Of a stretch of 64,000 nucleotides of DNA, positions 42,390-51,209 are shown piece after piece. The notes under the pieces are model-generated. The model saw only the letters and a list, made by a program, of their open reading frames with translations. It made no database searches and was not told the DNA's origin. This DNA comes from Shinella zoogloeoides (lineage in GTDB: Bacteria > Pseudomonadota > Alphaproteobacteria > Rhizobiales > Rhizobiaceae), in contig NZ_CP086610.1 of assembly GCF_020883495.1 (NCBI RefSeq), positions 2,585,501 to 2,649,500 of the forward strand. Direction: 5' to 3'. The position numbers and the translations under genes were made by a program. Numbering within the stretch: position 1 is the first letter of the stretch; every line of letters begins with the position of its first letter.

Positions 42390-43595
42390 ATGAACGAATT
42401 GCGGACGATCCGCGCCAAGAGCGGAACCAACCAGGAAGGCACGAGCGCCCATAACCGGCGCGTCATCATCGAGGCCATCCGCCTGAACGGGCCGCTCTCG
42501 CGGGCCGATCTCGCCCGCGCGACGCGCCTGACGAAGCAGACCGTGTCGAACCTCATCGAGGGACTGGAGGTGGACGGCCTCGTCGCCTCGGAGGATGTGG
42601 TGCGCGGCGGGCGCGGCCAGCCATCGACGCCCTATCGGCTGGTCGCGGAGGGGGCTTTTGCCATCGGCGTGCAGATCGACCGCGAGTTCACCCGCGTCGT
42701 CGCCGTCGATCTTCTCGGCCGCGAAGCCGCGCGCGCGGTGGAGAACCTGCCGCCGGGCGATCCCGTCGAGGGAAGCCGCGTCATCCTGCGCCTGATCGGG
42801 CAGGTGCGCGCGGAGCTTGCGGCGCGCATCCCGCTCTCCGTCCACCGGCTCACCGGCCTCGGCGTCGCCATGCCCGGCCCCTTCGGGCTGGAAGCGCCGG
42901 GCGACGACCGCTGGATGATGGCGCGGTGGCAATCCTTTCCGCTCTTGGAAACGCTTTCCGCCGGCACCGGGCTGGAAACGAGCCTGCAGAACGACGCCAC
43001 CGCCTGCGCCACCGCCGAGCGCATGAACGGCGCGGCCGACGGTCTCGACCATGCCGTCTGCCTCTATCTCGGCTACGGCATCGGCGCGGGCCTCATCCTC
43101 GGCGGCGAACTTTATACCGGCAGCAACGGCAATGCGGGCGAGATCGGCATGGTGCTGTTTTCGCGCGGCGGTACGGTCTCGCCGCTTGAGCACCGCGCGT
43201 CGCTCGCCTCGCTCTTCCAGCATCTCGGCCTCGATTCGGCGACGACGGATGCCTACGACACGGTGGAGCGGCTGGCGGCGACGGACGATCCGCGCATCCG
43301 CGGCTGGCTCGAAGGCGCGGCCGCCGACTTGCGGCAGGCCATCCACATGGTCGAAACCGTCTTCGACCCGCAAACCGTCATCCTGACCGGCAGCGCGCCG
43401 CAGCCGCTGGCCGAACGGCTGTTTTCCGCGATCTTCCCGCTGCTGCCGTCCAATGCCGAGCGGCCGGGCCGCACCGTTCCGCGCTTCCGGCTCGGTACGA
43501 TGGACCCCTGGGCGGTGGCCCTCGGCGCGGCGGCGGATCCCATCCGCCGGGCTTTCGACCCGGTCTTCTCGGCCATCCTGAAGGAAGCGGTCTAG
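42390..43595 (+). CDS. ROK-family transcriptional regulator
   Basis: 401 residues. N-terminal winged helix (about 20-75; GPLSRADLARATRLTKQTVS) and a ROK sugar-kinase-like domain with LGVAMPGPF, YLGYGIGAGLILGGELYTG and GNAGEIG. The CxCGxxGC zinc motif of many ROK proteins is absent. It probably represses the divergent transporter operon and is released by the transported sugar or its phosphate. The ATG at 42390 has AGAGGGA upstream. Confidence 0.9.
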   Translation: MNELRTIRAKSGTNQEGTSAHNRRVIIEAIRLNGPLSRADLARATRLTKQTVSNLIEGLEVDGLVASEDVVRGGRGQPSTPYRLVAEGAFAIGVQIDREFTRVVAVDLLGREAARAVENLPPGDPVEGSRVILRLIGQVRAELAARIPLSVHRLTGLGVAMPGPFGLEAPGDDRWMMARWQSFPLLETLSAGTGLETSLQNDATACATAERMNGAADGLDHAVCLYLGYGIGAGLILGGELYTGSNGNAGEIGMVLFSRGGTVSPLEHRASLASLFQHLGLDSATTDAYDTVERLAATDDPRIRGWLEGAAADLRQAIHMVETVFDPQTVILTGSAPQPLAERLFSAIFPLLPSNAERPGRTVPRFRLGTMDPWAVALGAAADPIRRAFDPVFSAILKEAV

Positions 43596-44935
43596 ATTCC
43601 GGTGAGCATTCGCGCGATGCGCACAGCATAGCGGTCGGTCATGCCCGAGGTGAAGTCGGCAAGGGCGTGCAGCGCCTCTTCGGCATTCGTGACATCGCGC
43701 AGGTCGAGGTCGAGCGCCCGGACGAGTTGCCGGTTGTGGTCGGAGAGCCTGTCCCGATCCCAGCCCACGCGGGCGAGGTCCTCGAAGACGGGCAGGATGC
43801 CCGTCATCACATTGCCGATCACGCGCCGGCCGGACACTTCCAGCTCGGTCTTCCTGCGGGCGGTGAAGACCTCGTCCCGGGAAAGGGCCTTCATCTTCTC
43901 GAAGACGCCCGCCATGGGGCCTGCATCCGCCAGCGAATCGGAGAAGGTGCCGGCCATGATGGCATCGTAGTTTGCCTTGAACGCCTCCACGCAGCTTTCG
44001 ATCGCTGCACCGATACTCAGCGCGCGCAGCAAGGCGATATGTTCGGCCGGGCTGAGGTCGCCCATGACGCTGTCGGGCCTCTTCGCGGCCTCCTGCAAGA
44101 CATCCCTGACCGCCTCGTATCGCAGTTCGCCGGTCGTGAAGGCGTCTTCGAGGTCGACGATATTGTAGCAGATGTCGTCCGCCGCCTCGACGATGAAGAC
44201 CAGCGGATGGCGTCGCCACCAGCTTCCGGCCGCGCCCGTTTCCTCGGGCAGGCCAAGCGACTCCGCCGCCTTGCGGAACAGGTCGAGTTCGGAGCGGAAG
44301 AGGCCGAACTTCTTGAGGCCGACATAGGGCGCACGCCCTTCGCCGACGATATCTTCCCGCACGGCGGATGTGACCGGATATTTGGCGAAGGCCCCGAGGG
44401 TCGCCTTGGAAAGCTGCATGCCGCCGTCGTTGCGGTACATTTCGAGGCGGGCGATGATGCGGAAGCCCTGCGCATTGCCCTCGAATTTCACGAATTCGGA
44501 CCGCTGCGCCGTCTCGATCTCCGCCATCATGCCCCGGGCATCGTCGAACCTTTCGGCAAACCAGTCCCCCATCGCCGCCTCGCCGGAATGGCCGAAGGGC
44601 GGATTGCCGATATCGTGGGCGACGCTGGCGGCCTGGACGATGTTCGACAGGCTGTGCGATTCGCCGGCGGCGATCTGCCCGATCCCTTCCAGCCAGTCGC
44701 CGATGCGCATGGCCAGCGAACGCGCGACGCTGCTGACCTCGATGGAATGGATCAGGCGGTGATGGACGTGGTCGTGCTCGTAGAGCGGCTGCACCTGCGT
44801 CTTGTTGGCGAGCCGCCGGAACGGCGTGGAAAAGACGATGCGGTCATGGTCCTGGACGAAGATCGACCGGTTCGGCCTTGCCTCGTAGGGCCTGTTGCGA
44901 AGCCGCTCGCTGCAAAGCAGTCTGTCCCATTCCAT
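43592..44935 (-). CDS. dgt: Deoxyguanosinetriphosphate triphosphohydrolase (dGTPase)
   Basis: 447 residues, HD-superfamily dNTP triphosphohydrolase. The N-terminal RNRPYEARPNRSIFVQDHDR is followed by HRLIHSIEVSSVA (first metal His), SVAHDIGNPPFGHSGE (the HD pair) and VEAADDICYNIVDLED (later Asp). It converts dGTP to deoxyguanosine and triphosphate. It is housekeeping-like among accessory operons. ATG at 44935 is preferred to a TTG two codons upstream. Its stop shares the CTAG palindrome with the stop of the convergent ROK gene. Confidence 0.94.
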   Translation of the reverse strand: MEWDRLLCSERLRNRPYEARPNRSIFVQDHDRIVFSTPFRRLANKTQVQPLYEHDHVHHRLIHSIEVSSVARSLAMRIGDWLEGIGQIAAGESHSLSNIVQAASVAHDIGNPPFGHSGEAAMGDWFAERFDDARGMMAEIETAQRSEFVKFEGNAQGFRIIARLEMYRNDGGMQLSKATLGAFAKYPVTSAVREDIVGEGRAPYVGLKKFGLFRSELDLFRKAAESLGLPEETGAAGSWWRRHPLVFIVEAADDICYNIVDLEDAFTTGELRYEAVRDVLQEAAKRPDSVMGDLSPAEHIALLRALSIGAAIESCVEAFKANYDAIMAGTFSDSLADAGPMAGVFEKMKALSRDEVFTARRKTELEVSGRRVIGNVMTGILPVFEDLARVGWDRDRLSDHNRQLVRALDLDLRDVTNAEEALHALADFTSGMTDRYAVRIARMLTGI

Positions 44936-45029
44936 TCTCAAACCCCGAATTCCATCGCTTTCCGATGCCCATCAGTAGCCTCCGCGATCCACGGCGGCAA
45001 CCGGGGCGCGGTTTTCCCGGGAAAACCGC

Positions 45030-45806
45030 TCAGGGGTGATGGAGAACCGACATGCCGCCGTCGACGGTCAGACACGTGGCATTCATGAACGGGCACTCGT
45101 CCGAGACCATGAAAAGCGCGGCCCTGGCGATCTCTTCCGGCGTCGCGATGCGCCCGCCCGGATGCAGCCGCATCGTCGCGGCCTCGGCCTCGACGGGATC
45201 GGGGAAGCTGTTCCAGTAGTCGACGACCTTCTGCGTGCGCACATAACCGGGCGCCAGCGCGTTCACCCGCACGCCCTGTCCCGCATATTCGAGGCCGAGG
45301 GCCTTGGTCATGCCGAGCAGCGCATGCTTGGCGAGCGGATAGGGAAAACTGTGCGGGACGATGGTGAAGGCATGGGTGGAGGCGATGTTGAGGATGACGC
45401 CGCCGCCCGCCTCGATCATGCCCGGCAGCACGGCCCGGCTGCAATTCCACGCACCCTTGAGGTTGATGTCGAAGCAGCGCTGCCAGTCCGCCTCGGAAAG
45501 CGCCAGCGGTTCGGAAAAGACGTTGACGCCGGCATTGTTGACGAGGGCGTTCGGCCGGCCGATCCCGTCCGTCGCGGCCTGCATCGCCCGCTCGATGGCC
45601 GCAGCATCGGCGATATCCGCCGCCGCATGGCCGACCCGGCCGCCACCGGCCCCCAGTCGCCCGGCCTCCCGTGCGAGGAGGTCGCCGTCGCGGTCGATCA
45701 GGAAGAGGCTCGCCCCTTCCGCGAAGAAGGTATCGGCCATGGCAAGGCCGATGCCCTGTGCCGCACCCGTGACGACGATCCGCTTGCCTTCAAGACGTCC
45801 TGCCAT
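45030..45806 (-). CDS. Short-chain dehydrogenase, probable sugar 1-dehydrogenase
   Basis: 258 residues, classical SDR. TGAAQGIG (cofactor), NNAGVN, the catalytic Ser in NIASTHAF and Tyr/Lys in YPLAKHAL are all present. It is encoded right behind the GntR regulator (10 bp gap) and divergent from araFGH, so the best guess is oxidation of L-arabinose, or a related aldose such as D-galactose or L-fucose, to the lactone in an oxidative pathway. No dehydratase genes of that pathway are in the window. Confidence 0.82.
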   Translation of the reverse strand: MAGRLEGKRIVVTGAAQGIGLAMADTFFAEGASLFLIDRDGDLLAREAGRLGAGGGRVGHAAADIADAAAIERAMQAATDGIGRPNALVNNAGVNVFSEPLALSEADWQRCFDINLKGAWNCSRAVLPGMIEAGGGVILNIASTHAFTIVPHSFPYPLAKHALLGMTKALGLEYAGQGVRVNALAPGYVRTQKVVDYWNSFPDPVEAEAATMRLHPGGRIATPEEIARAALFMVSDECPFMNATCLTVDGGMSVLHHP

Positions 45807-45816
45807 GTCGCTCTCC

Positions 45817-46587
45817 TCAGCGTCCGGCGGGCGCCGGATGGTTGCGCACGGCGATGGCGATGTCGCGGGCGGCGACATCCAGCATGCGCTGCGAGCACTC
45901 GCGCGCCGCCGCCTTGTCGCGCATGCGCAGCGCCTCCACCAGCCGCTTGTGAATCTCCACCGCTTCGCCGCGGGTATCGGCCGCCTCGTTGGAGGCGTGC
46001 AGCGAGAATTCCAGCGCCGCCTGGATGATGCTGGCAAGCTGCATGAAGACCCGGTTATGGCTCGCCTTCAGAAGACCCGCATGGAATGCGACGTCCGCCT
46101 CGGTGAAGGCCTCGATATCGCCTTCCGCATCGCGCATGCGCTCCCAGGCCCGCTCGATCTCCGCCACCTCCTGCACCGTCGCCCGCTCGGCCGCGAATTC
46201 CGCGGCGAAGGGCTCGATGGCGCGGCGCGCGTCGAGAACGCAGGTCAGAAGGTCCAGTTCGAAGATGCGCGGGCCGATCCATTCCAGCACCTGCTGGTCG
46301 AGGATGTTCCACTCCTCCTTCGGGCAGACGACCGTGCCGACCCGCGAGCGGCTGCGCACCAGCCCCTTGGATTCGAGGATCTTCAGGGATTCGCGGATGA
46401 CGGTGCGACTGACGCCGTAGCGCAGGCACAGCTCCGCCTCCGTCGGCAGGAAGGCGCTGATCGGAAACACGTCCGCGCAGATATCCGAAGCGATCGCCCG
46501 CGTGACGTTCTTCTGCACGCGGGGCCGGCGCACCGTCCCCTCGCCTTCCGGCGCATCCACGCGCCCTGACTGTTCCTGCACGGCCAT
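45817..46587 (-). CDS. GntR/FadR-family transcriptional regulator
   Basis: 256 residues. GntR winged helix at about 25-95 (LPTEAELCLRYGVSRTVIRE) followed by an all-helical FCD effector domain (about 105-240) with the metal-binding His pattern (DVAFHAGLL and EIHKRLVEAL). It probably controls its own operon (with the SDR) and the divergent ara genes. Three evenly spaced ATCATA half-sites lie in the shared control region. Confidence 0.9.
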   Translation of the reverse strand: MAVQEQSGRVDAPEGEGTVRRPRVQKNVTRAIASDICADVFPISAFLPTEAELCLRYGVSRTVIRESLKILESKGLVRSRSRVGTVVCPKEEWNILDQQVLEWIGPRIFELDLLTCVLDARRAIEPFAAEFAAERATVQEVAEIERAWERMRDAEGDIEAFTEADVAFHAGLLKASHNRVFMQLASIIQAALEFSLHASNEAADTRGEAVEIHKRLVEALRMRDKAAARECSQRMLDVAARDIAIAVRNHPAPAGR

Positions 46588-46682
46588 TCTCCATCCCCTT
46601 GTCGCCGCCGACGCGACGCCAGCGATCCATATCCGGTTTCGCGCCCGATGGCGACGACCGGATTCGCCTTTGCGGCCACTCT

Positions 46683-46736
46683 ATCATACACAGATATTTA
46701 ATTCATCATACAAGATCAATTGACGAATATGATGAA
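46683..46736. promoter_or_regulatory. Three ATCATA half-sites in the GntR-araF control region
   Basis: ATCATACA occurs directly repeated at 46683-46690 and 46705-46712 (22 bp apart). TTCATCATA (46702-46710) also forms a perfect 9-bp inverted repeat with TATGATGAA (46728-46736), spacer 17 bp. The last half-site lies just after a TTGACG -35-like hexamer (46720-46725), so binding should affect araF transcription. Confidence 0.55.
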
Positions 46737-46787
46737 AGACACTACACCTTTCTCCACTGCTGGCGCAGTTAATTTGGGAGAGAGACA

Positions 46788-47771
46788 ATGGGCTTTATCA
46801 AGACAGCCATCCTGGCTGGCACCGTCGCCGTATTCGCAGCAACCTCCGCCTTCGCCGCCGACGTGAAGATCGGCTTCATCGTGAAGCAGGCCGAAGAGCC
46901 GTGGTTCCAGGATGAATGGAAGTTCGCCGAGGTCGCCGCCAAGGAAAAGGGCTTCACCCTCGTCAAGATCGGCGCGGAAGACGGCGAGAAGGTTCAGTCG
47001 GCCATCGACAATCTCGGCGCCCAGGGCGCGCAGGGCTTCGTCATCTGCACCCCGGACGTGAAGCTCGGCCCCGGCATCGTCGCCAAGGCGGCCGCCAACG
47101 ACCTCAAGCTGATGACCGTGGACGATCGCCTCGTCAATGCCGACGGCAGCCCCATCGAGGACGTGCCGCATATGGGCATCTCGGCCACCAAGATCGGCGA
47201 AGCCGTCGGCCAGACCATCGTCGACGAGATCAAGAAGCGCGGCTGGGACATGAAGGACGTCGGCGCGATCCGCGTTTCCTACGACCAGCTCCCGACCGCC
47301 GTCGACCGCGTCGAGGGCGCGCTTTCGGTGCTGAAGGCCGCCGGCTTCCCGGAAGCCAACATCTTCGACGCCCCGCAGGCCAAGACCGACACGGAAGCCG
47401 CCCTGAACGCCGCGACCGTCGTCCTCAACAAGAATGCCGGCATCAAGCACTGGGTCGCCGTCGGCCTCAATGATGAAGCCGTGCTCGGCGCGGTGCGCGC
47501 GACCGAAAGCGTCGGCATCGCCGCCGACAGCATGATCGGCGTCGGCATCGGCGGCGCGGATTCGGCGATCAACGAGTTCAAGAAACCCGCGGCCACCGGC
47601 TTCTTCGGCACCGTGATCATCTCGCCCAAGCGCCACGGCTACGAGACCGCGCTCAACATGTACGAGTGGGTCGCCAACGGCAAGGAGCCGGAAAAGCTGA
47701 TCCTGACGGCCGGCCAAGTCGCCCTGCGCGACAATTACGAAGCCGTCCGCAAGGATCTTGGCATCGAGTGA
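46788..47771 (+). CDS. araF: L-arabinose-type ABC transporter substrate-binding protein
   Basis: 327 residues with a signal peptide (about 1-23, cut near AFA-ADVK). The mature sequence follows E. coli AraF closely: KIGFIVKQAEEPWFQDEWKF, then EDGEKVQSAIDNL, GFVICTPDVKLG, ISATKIGEA and GWDMKDVGAI. It should bind L-arabinose, possibly also galactose or fucose. It is the first gene of the plus-strand operon araFGH-aldose epimerase. Confidence 0.9.
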   Translation: MGFIKTAILAGTVAVFAATSAFAADVKIGFIVKQAEEPWFQDEWKFAEVAAKEKGFTLVKIGAEDGEKVQSAIDNLGAQGAQGFVICTPDVKLGPGIVAKAAANDLKLMTVDDRLVNADGSPIEDVPHMGISATKIGEAVGQTIVDEIKKRGWDMKDVGAIRVSYDQLPTAVDRVEGALSVLKAAGFPEANIFDAPQAKTDTEAALNAATVVLNKNAGIKHWVAVGLNDEAVLGAVRATESVGIAADSMIGVGIGGADSAINEFKKPAATGFFGTVIISPKRHGYETALNMYEWVANGKEPEKLILTAGQVALRDNYEAVRKDLGIE

Positions 47772-47793
47772 TCATCCTCCCAGGATGACCTTC

Positions 47794-47816
47794 CCCGGCG
47801 GCGAAGAGCCGCCGGG
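47794..47816 (+). other. Hairpin between araF and araG
   Basis: A perfect 9-bp stem, CCCGGCGGC (47794-47802) with GCCGCCGGG (47808-47816), loop GAAGA. It lies 22 nt after the araF stop, has no T tract, and ends 19 nt before the araG start. Confidence 0.6.
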
Positions 47817-47835
47817 CTTCCCTCGGGGTGGCGAC

Positions 47836-49368
47836 ATGCAGGACTTTCTCGAATTCAAGGCGATATCCAAGGGATATCCCGGCGTGCAGGCGCTCGCCGA
47901 CGTCTCCTTCTCGGTAAAGAAGGGCGCCGTTCACGGCCTGATGGGCGAAAACGGCGCGGGCAAATCGACCCTCATCCGCGTGCTCTCGGGCGACCAGTCC
48001 GCCGACACCGGCGAAATCCGCATAGACGGCGCGTTGCAGCGCTACCGCTCCGTGCGCGACGCCTTCGAGGCCGGCGTCATCGTTATCCACCAGGAGCTCC
48101 AGCTCGTTCCCGAGCTGACGGTCGCCGAAAACCTCTGGCTCGGCCGCTTCCCCGGCAAGGCCGGCGTGATCGACCGCACCCGCCTCATCGGCGTGGTGAA
48201 GGAGAAGCTTGCCGAAATCGGCATCGACATCGATCCGGCCGCCAAGGTCGCGTCCCTCTCCATCGGCGAGCGCCAGATGGTCGAGATCGCCAAGGCCGTG
48301 ATGGCCGATGCGCGCGTCATCGCGCTCGACGAGCCGACCTCCTCGCTCTCCTCGCGCGAAAGCGAAATCCTCTTTGCGCTCATCGACCGCCTGCGCGCGC
48401 AGGGCAAGGTCATCCTCTACGTCTCGCACCGCCTCGACGAGATCTTCCGGCTCTGCGACAGCCTCACCGTGCTGCGCGACGGCAGGCTCGCCGCCCATCA
48501 TCCCGACATATCCGAGGTGACGCGCGACCAGATCATCGCCGAGATGGTCGGCCGCGAGATCGCCAATATCTGGGGTTTTCGCCCGCGCGAGCGCGGTGCG
48601 TTGCGGCTGGAGGTGAAAGACCTCGCCGGCCGCAAGCTGCGCAGCCCGATCGGCTTTACCGTGCGCCAGGGCGAAATCCTCGGCTTCTTCGGCCTCATCG
48701 GCGCCGGACGCAGCGAGATGGCGCGGCTGGTCTACGGCGCGGACAGCCGGTCGCAGGGCTCCGTCAGCGTCGACGGCCGGACGGTCGCCCCCGACAGCCC
48801 GCCGCAGTCCATCCGCGCCGGCATCGTGCTCTGCCCCGAGGACCGCAAGTTCGACGGCATCGTGCAGGGCCGCAACATCGAGGAGAACATGGCGATCTCC
48901 TCGCGCCGCCATTTCTCGCCCTTCGGTCTTCTCCAGCCGAAGAAGGAGGCCGAACTTGCCGAGCGCTTCATCGCCAAGCTGCGGGTGCGCACACCCTCGC
49001 GCAAGCAGGACATCATCAACCTGTCCGGCGGCAACCAGCAGAAGGTCATCCTCGGCCGCTGGCTTTCCGAACAGGGCGTGAAGGTCCTCATCATCGACGA
49101 GCCGACGCGCGGCATCGATGTCGGCGCCAAGTCGGAAATCTATGAAATCCTCTACGAGCTTGCGGGCCAGGGCATGGCCATCGTCGTCATCTCCAGCGAA
49201 TTGCCGGAGGTGATGGGCATCACCGACCGCATCATGGTCATGTGCGAGGGACGCGTCGCGGCCGATATCGAGCGTGCCGATTTCGACGAGCGGCGCATCC
49301 TCGCCGCCGCCCTCCCCGACGCAGACAAAACCAGCGAACGCACCAACCAGCAGGTCCAGCCGCGATGA
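47836..49368 (+). CDS. araG: L-arabinose-type ABC transporter ATP-binding protein
   Basis: 510 residues with two ABC domains. First domain: Walker A GENGAGKST, signature-like LSIGERQMVEIAKA, Walker B VIALDEPTSSLS. Second: degenerate Walker A (GLIGAGRSE), LSGGNQQKVILGRW and VLIIDEPTRGIDVG. The order and length match AraG. The ATG at 47836 is chosen because an earlier in-frame ATG (47785) would translate the hairpin; the protein then opens like E. coli AraG. Four-base ATGA overlap with araH. Confidence 0.92.
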   Translation: MQDFLEFKAISKGYPGVQALADVSFSVKKGAVHGLMGENGAGKSTLIRVLSGDQSADTGEIRIDGALQRYRSVRDAFEAGVIVIHQELQLVPELTVAENLWLGRFPGKAGVIDRTRLIGVVKEKLAEIGIDIDPAAKVASLSIGERQMVEIAKAVMADARVIALDEPTSSLSSRESEILFALIDRLRAQGKVILYVSHRLDEIFRLCDSLTVLRDGRLAAHHPDISEVTRDQIIAEMVGREIANIWGFRPRERGALRLEVKDLAGRKLRSPIGFTVRQGEILGFFGLIGAGRSEMARLVYGADSRSQGSVSVDGRTVAPDSPPQSIRAGIVLCPEDRKFDGIVQGRNIEENMAISSRRHFSPFGLLQPKKEAELAERFIAKLRVRTPSRKQDIINLSGGNQQKVILGRWLSEQGVKVLIIDEPTRGIDVGAKSEIYEILYELAGQGMAIVVISSELPEVMGITDRIMVMCEGRVAADIERADFDERRILAAALPDADKTSERTNQQVQPR

Positions 49369-50315
49369 CGTCCTTGAAAAAACTCCTCCTCGGCGAGCAG
49401 GGCCTCGTCGTCATCTTCGCCGTCGCCTTCGCCATCGTGGCGCTGACGGTTCCGAACTTCCTGACCGAGCGCAACATGCTGGGCCTGCTGCAATCGGTCG
49501 TGACCATCGGCATCGTCGCCTGCACGATGATGTTCTGCCTCGCCTCGCGCGATTTCGACCTGTCGGTCGGCTCCACCGTCGCCTTTTCCGGCATGGTCGC
49601 GGTCATGGCCTCGAACGCCTCCGGCTCGATCCTCGTCGGCCTCCTGGCCGCGCTCCTGTGCGGCGGGGCCGTCGGCCTCGTCAACGGCGTGGTGATCGCC
49701 CGCTTCCGCATCAACGCGCTGATCACGACGCTCGCCACCATGCAGATCGTGCGCGGTTTCGCGCTGATCGCCTCGGACGGCCGCGCCGTCGGCATCAACG
49801 ATCCGGGCTTCTACCAGCTCGCCCTGTCGAAGTTCCTCGGCATCCCGACGCCGATCTGGGTCATGGCCTTCTTCTTCGTCCTCTTCGGCTTCGTGCTGAA
49901 CCGCACGGTCTTCGGCAAGAACACGCTGGCGATCGGCGGCAATCCGGAAGCCTCGCGCCTCGCCGGCGTCAACGTCGCCAGCATGCGCATCTGGATCTTC
50001 ACGCTGCAGGGCCTCGTCTGCGCCGTCGCCGGCGTGCTCCTCGCCTCGCGCATCACCTCCGGCCAGCCGAATGCCGCAACGGGCCTCGAGCTTTCCGTCA
50101 TCTCGGCCTGCGTGCTCGGCGGCGTGTCGCTCGCCGGCGGGCGGGCGGCGATGACGGGCGTCATCGTCGGCGTGCTCATCATGGGCATCGCCGAGAACGT
50201 GATGAACCTCCTCAACATCCAGGCCTTCTACCAATATGTCGTGCGCGGCCTGATCCTGCTGCTCGCCGTGCTGCTCGATAACCTGCGCTCGGCCGCCGCC
50301 GGCCGGCGCGCCTGA
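49365..50315 (+). CDS. araH: L-arabinose-type ABC transporter permease
   Basis: 316 residues, about 9-10 membrane helices. MMFCLASRDFDLSVGS, RFRINALITTLATMQIVRG, GKNTLAIGGNPEASRLAGV and NAMNLL-like NVMNLLNIQAFYQYVVRG closely follow E. coli AraH. The longer reading to 49242 lies over araG and is rejected. The aldose epimerase gene starts 4 bp after the stop. Confidence 0.92.
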   Translation: MTSLKKLLLGEQGLVVIFAVAFAIVALTVPNFLTERNMLGLLQSVVTIGIVACTMMFCLASRDFDLSVGSTVAFSGMVAVMASNASGSILVGLLAALLCGGAVGLVNGVVIARFRINALITTLATMQIVRGFALIASDGRAVGINDPGFYQLALSKFLGIPTPIWVMAFFFVLFGFVLNRTVFGKNTLAIGGNPEASRLAGVNVASMRIWIFTLQGLVCAVAGVLLASRITSGQPNAATGLELSVISACVLGGVSLAGGRAAMTGVIVGVLIMGIAENVMNLLNIQAFYQYVVRGLILLLAVLLDNLRSAAAGRRA

Positions 50316-50319
50316 AACC

Positions 50320-51201
50320 GTGGCCGGGGACGTCATCCGCCTCGAAGCGGACGGGCTTGCGGTCGAGGCAAGCCCGCTCGGCGGAGCGATCCTCTCCGCC
50401 TACTGGCACGGCATTCCCGTCCTCGCGCCCACCCCGTCGCCCGGCCTCGCCTCGACGATGCTGGGCGCAGAAGCCTGCTTCCCGCTCGTTCCCTTCGGCA
50501 ACCGCATCGAAAACAACGGCTTCCGTTTCGAGGCCCGCGACCATGTCCTGCTGCCGAACACGGCCGACCCGCTCGTCCTGCACGGCGACGGCTGGCTCCG
50601 CCGCTGGACCCTTGCGGAACGGACGCCGCACCGCATCGTTTTCCATCACCGGCACGAGGCGGACGCCGCCTCTCCCTTCGACTACGAAGCCGCGCAGACC
50701 ATCGCGCTCGGCAAGGATTGCCTGACCCTCTCGCTCGACATCGTCAACCGCGCGGCCGGCACGCTCCCCTATGGCCTCGGCTTCCACCCGTATTTCCCCC
50801 GGACACCCGCCGTCCGCCTCTTCGCCAGCGCCGGACGCTACGCCCCCGAACGCGAGCTTCACCTGCCGGCCCAATCCGAGCCGGTCCCGCACGATCTCGA
50901 TTTCTCCGCCGGTGCGCCGCTGCCCGCGCGCTGGTTGAACAACGCCTTCGACGGCTGGGACAGCGCGGCAGACATCGAATACCCGGAAACCGGCCTCATC
51001 CTCTCGCTCGAGGCCGACGACACATTCCGCTTCTTCACCCTCTACGCCCCCGCGCCCGAGGCCGGCTTCTTCTGCTTCGAACCCATGACGCACCGGCCGA
51101 ACGCCCATAACGCCCCGGACACCGACGGCCTCGTCCCGCTCGCGCCGGGAGAACGGCTCGCGGGAACCTTGACCATCCGCTGCCGGCGCGGCGAAGCGTA
51201 G
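50320..51201 (+). CDS. Aldose 1-epimerase family protein
   Basis: 293 residues, galactose-mutarotase-like beta-sandwich. LVPFGNRIENNGFRF carries the conserved Arg/Asn, LHGDGWLRRW the first catalytic His, GLGFHPYFP the second His, and the acid is probably in FEPMTHRPNAHN. It interconverts alpha and beta anomers of the incoming sugar so that the dehydrogenase or kinase receives its preferred form. The start is GTG, four bases after araH. It is the last gene of the operon. Confidence 0.9.
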   Translation: MAGDVIRLEADGLAVEASPLGGAILSAYWHGIPVLAPTPSPGLASTMLGAEACFPLVPFGNRIENNGFRFEARDHVLLPNTADPLVLHGDGWLRRWTLAERTPHRIVFHHRHEADAASPFDYEAAQTIALGKDCLTLSLDIVNRAAGTLPYGLGFHPYFPRTPAVRLFASAGRYAPERELHLPAQSEPVPHDLDFSAGAPLPARWLNNAFDGWDSAADIEYPETGLILSLEADDTFRFFTLYAPAPEAGFFCFEPMTHRPNAHNAPDTDGLVPLAPGERLAGTLTIRCRRGEA

Positions 51202-51209
51202 TCGAACGC

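Noticed and set aside
47785..47835. Earlier araG start giving a 17-residue N-terminal extension
   Set aside because: It would translate a perfect intergenic hairpin, and the shorter form opens exactly like known AraG proteins.
49152..50336. Long minus-strand frame opposite araG/araH
   Set aside because: Its product is a His/Asp/Glu/Arg-rich antisense artefact of high-GC coding DNA.
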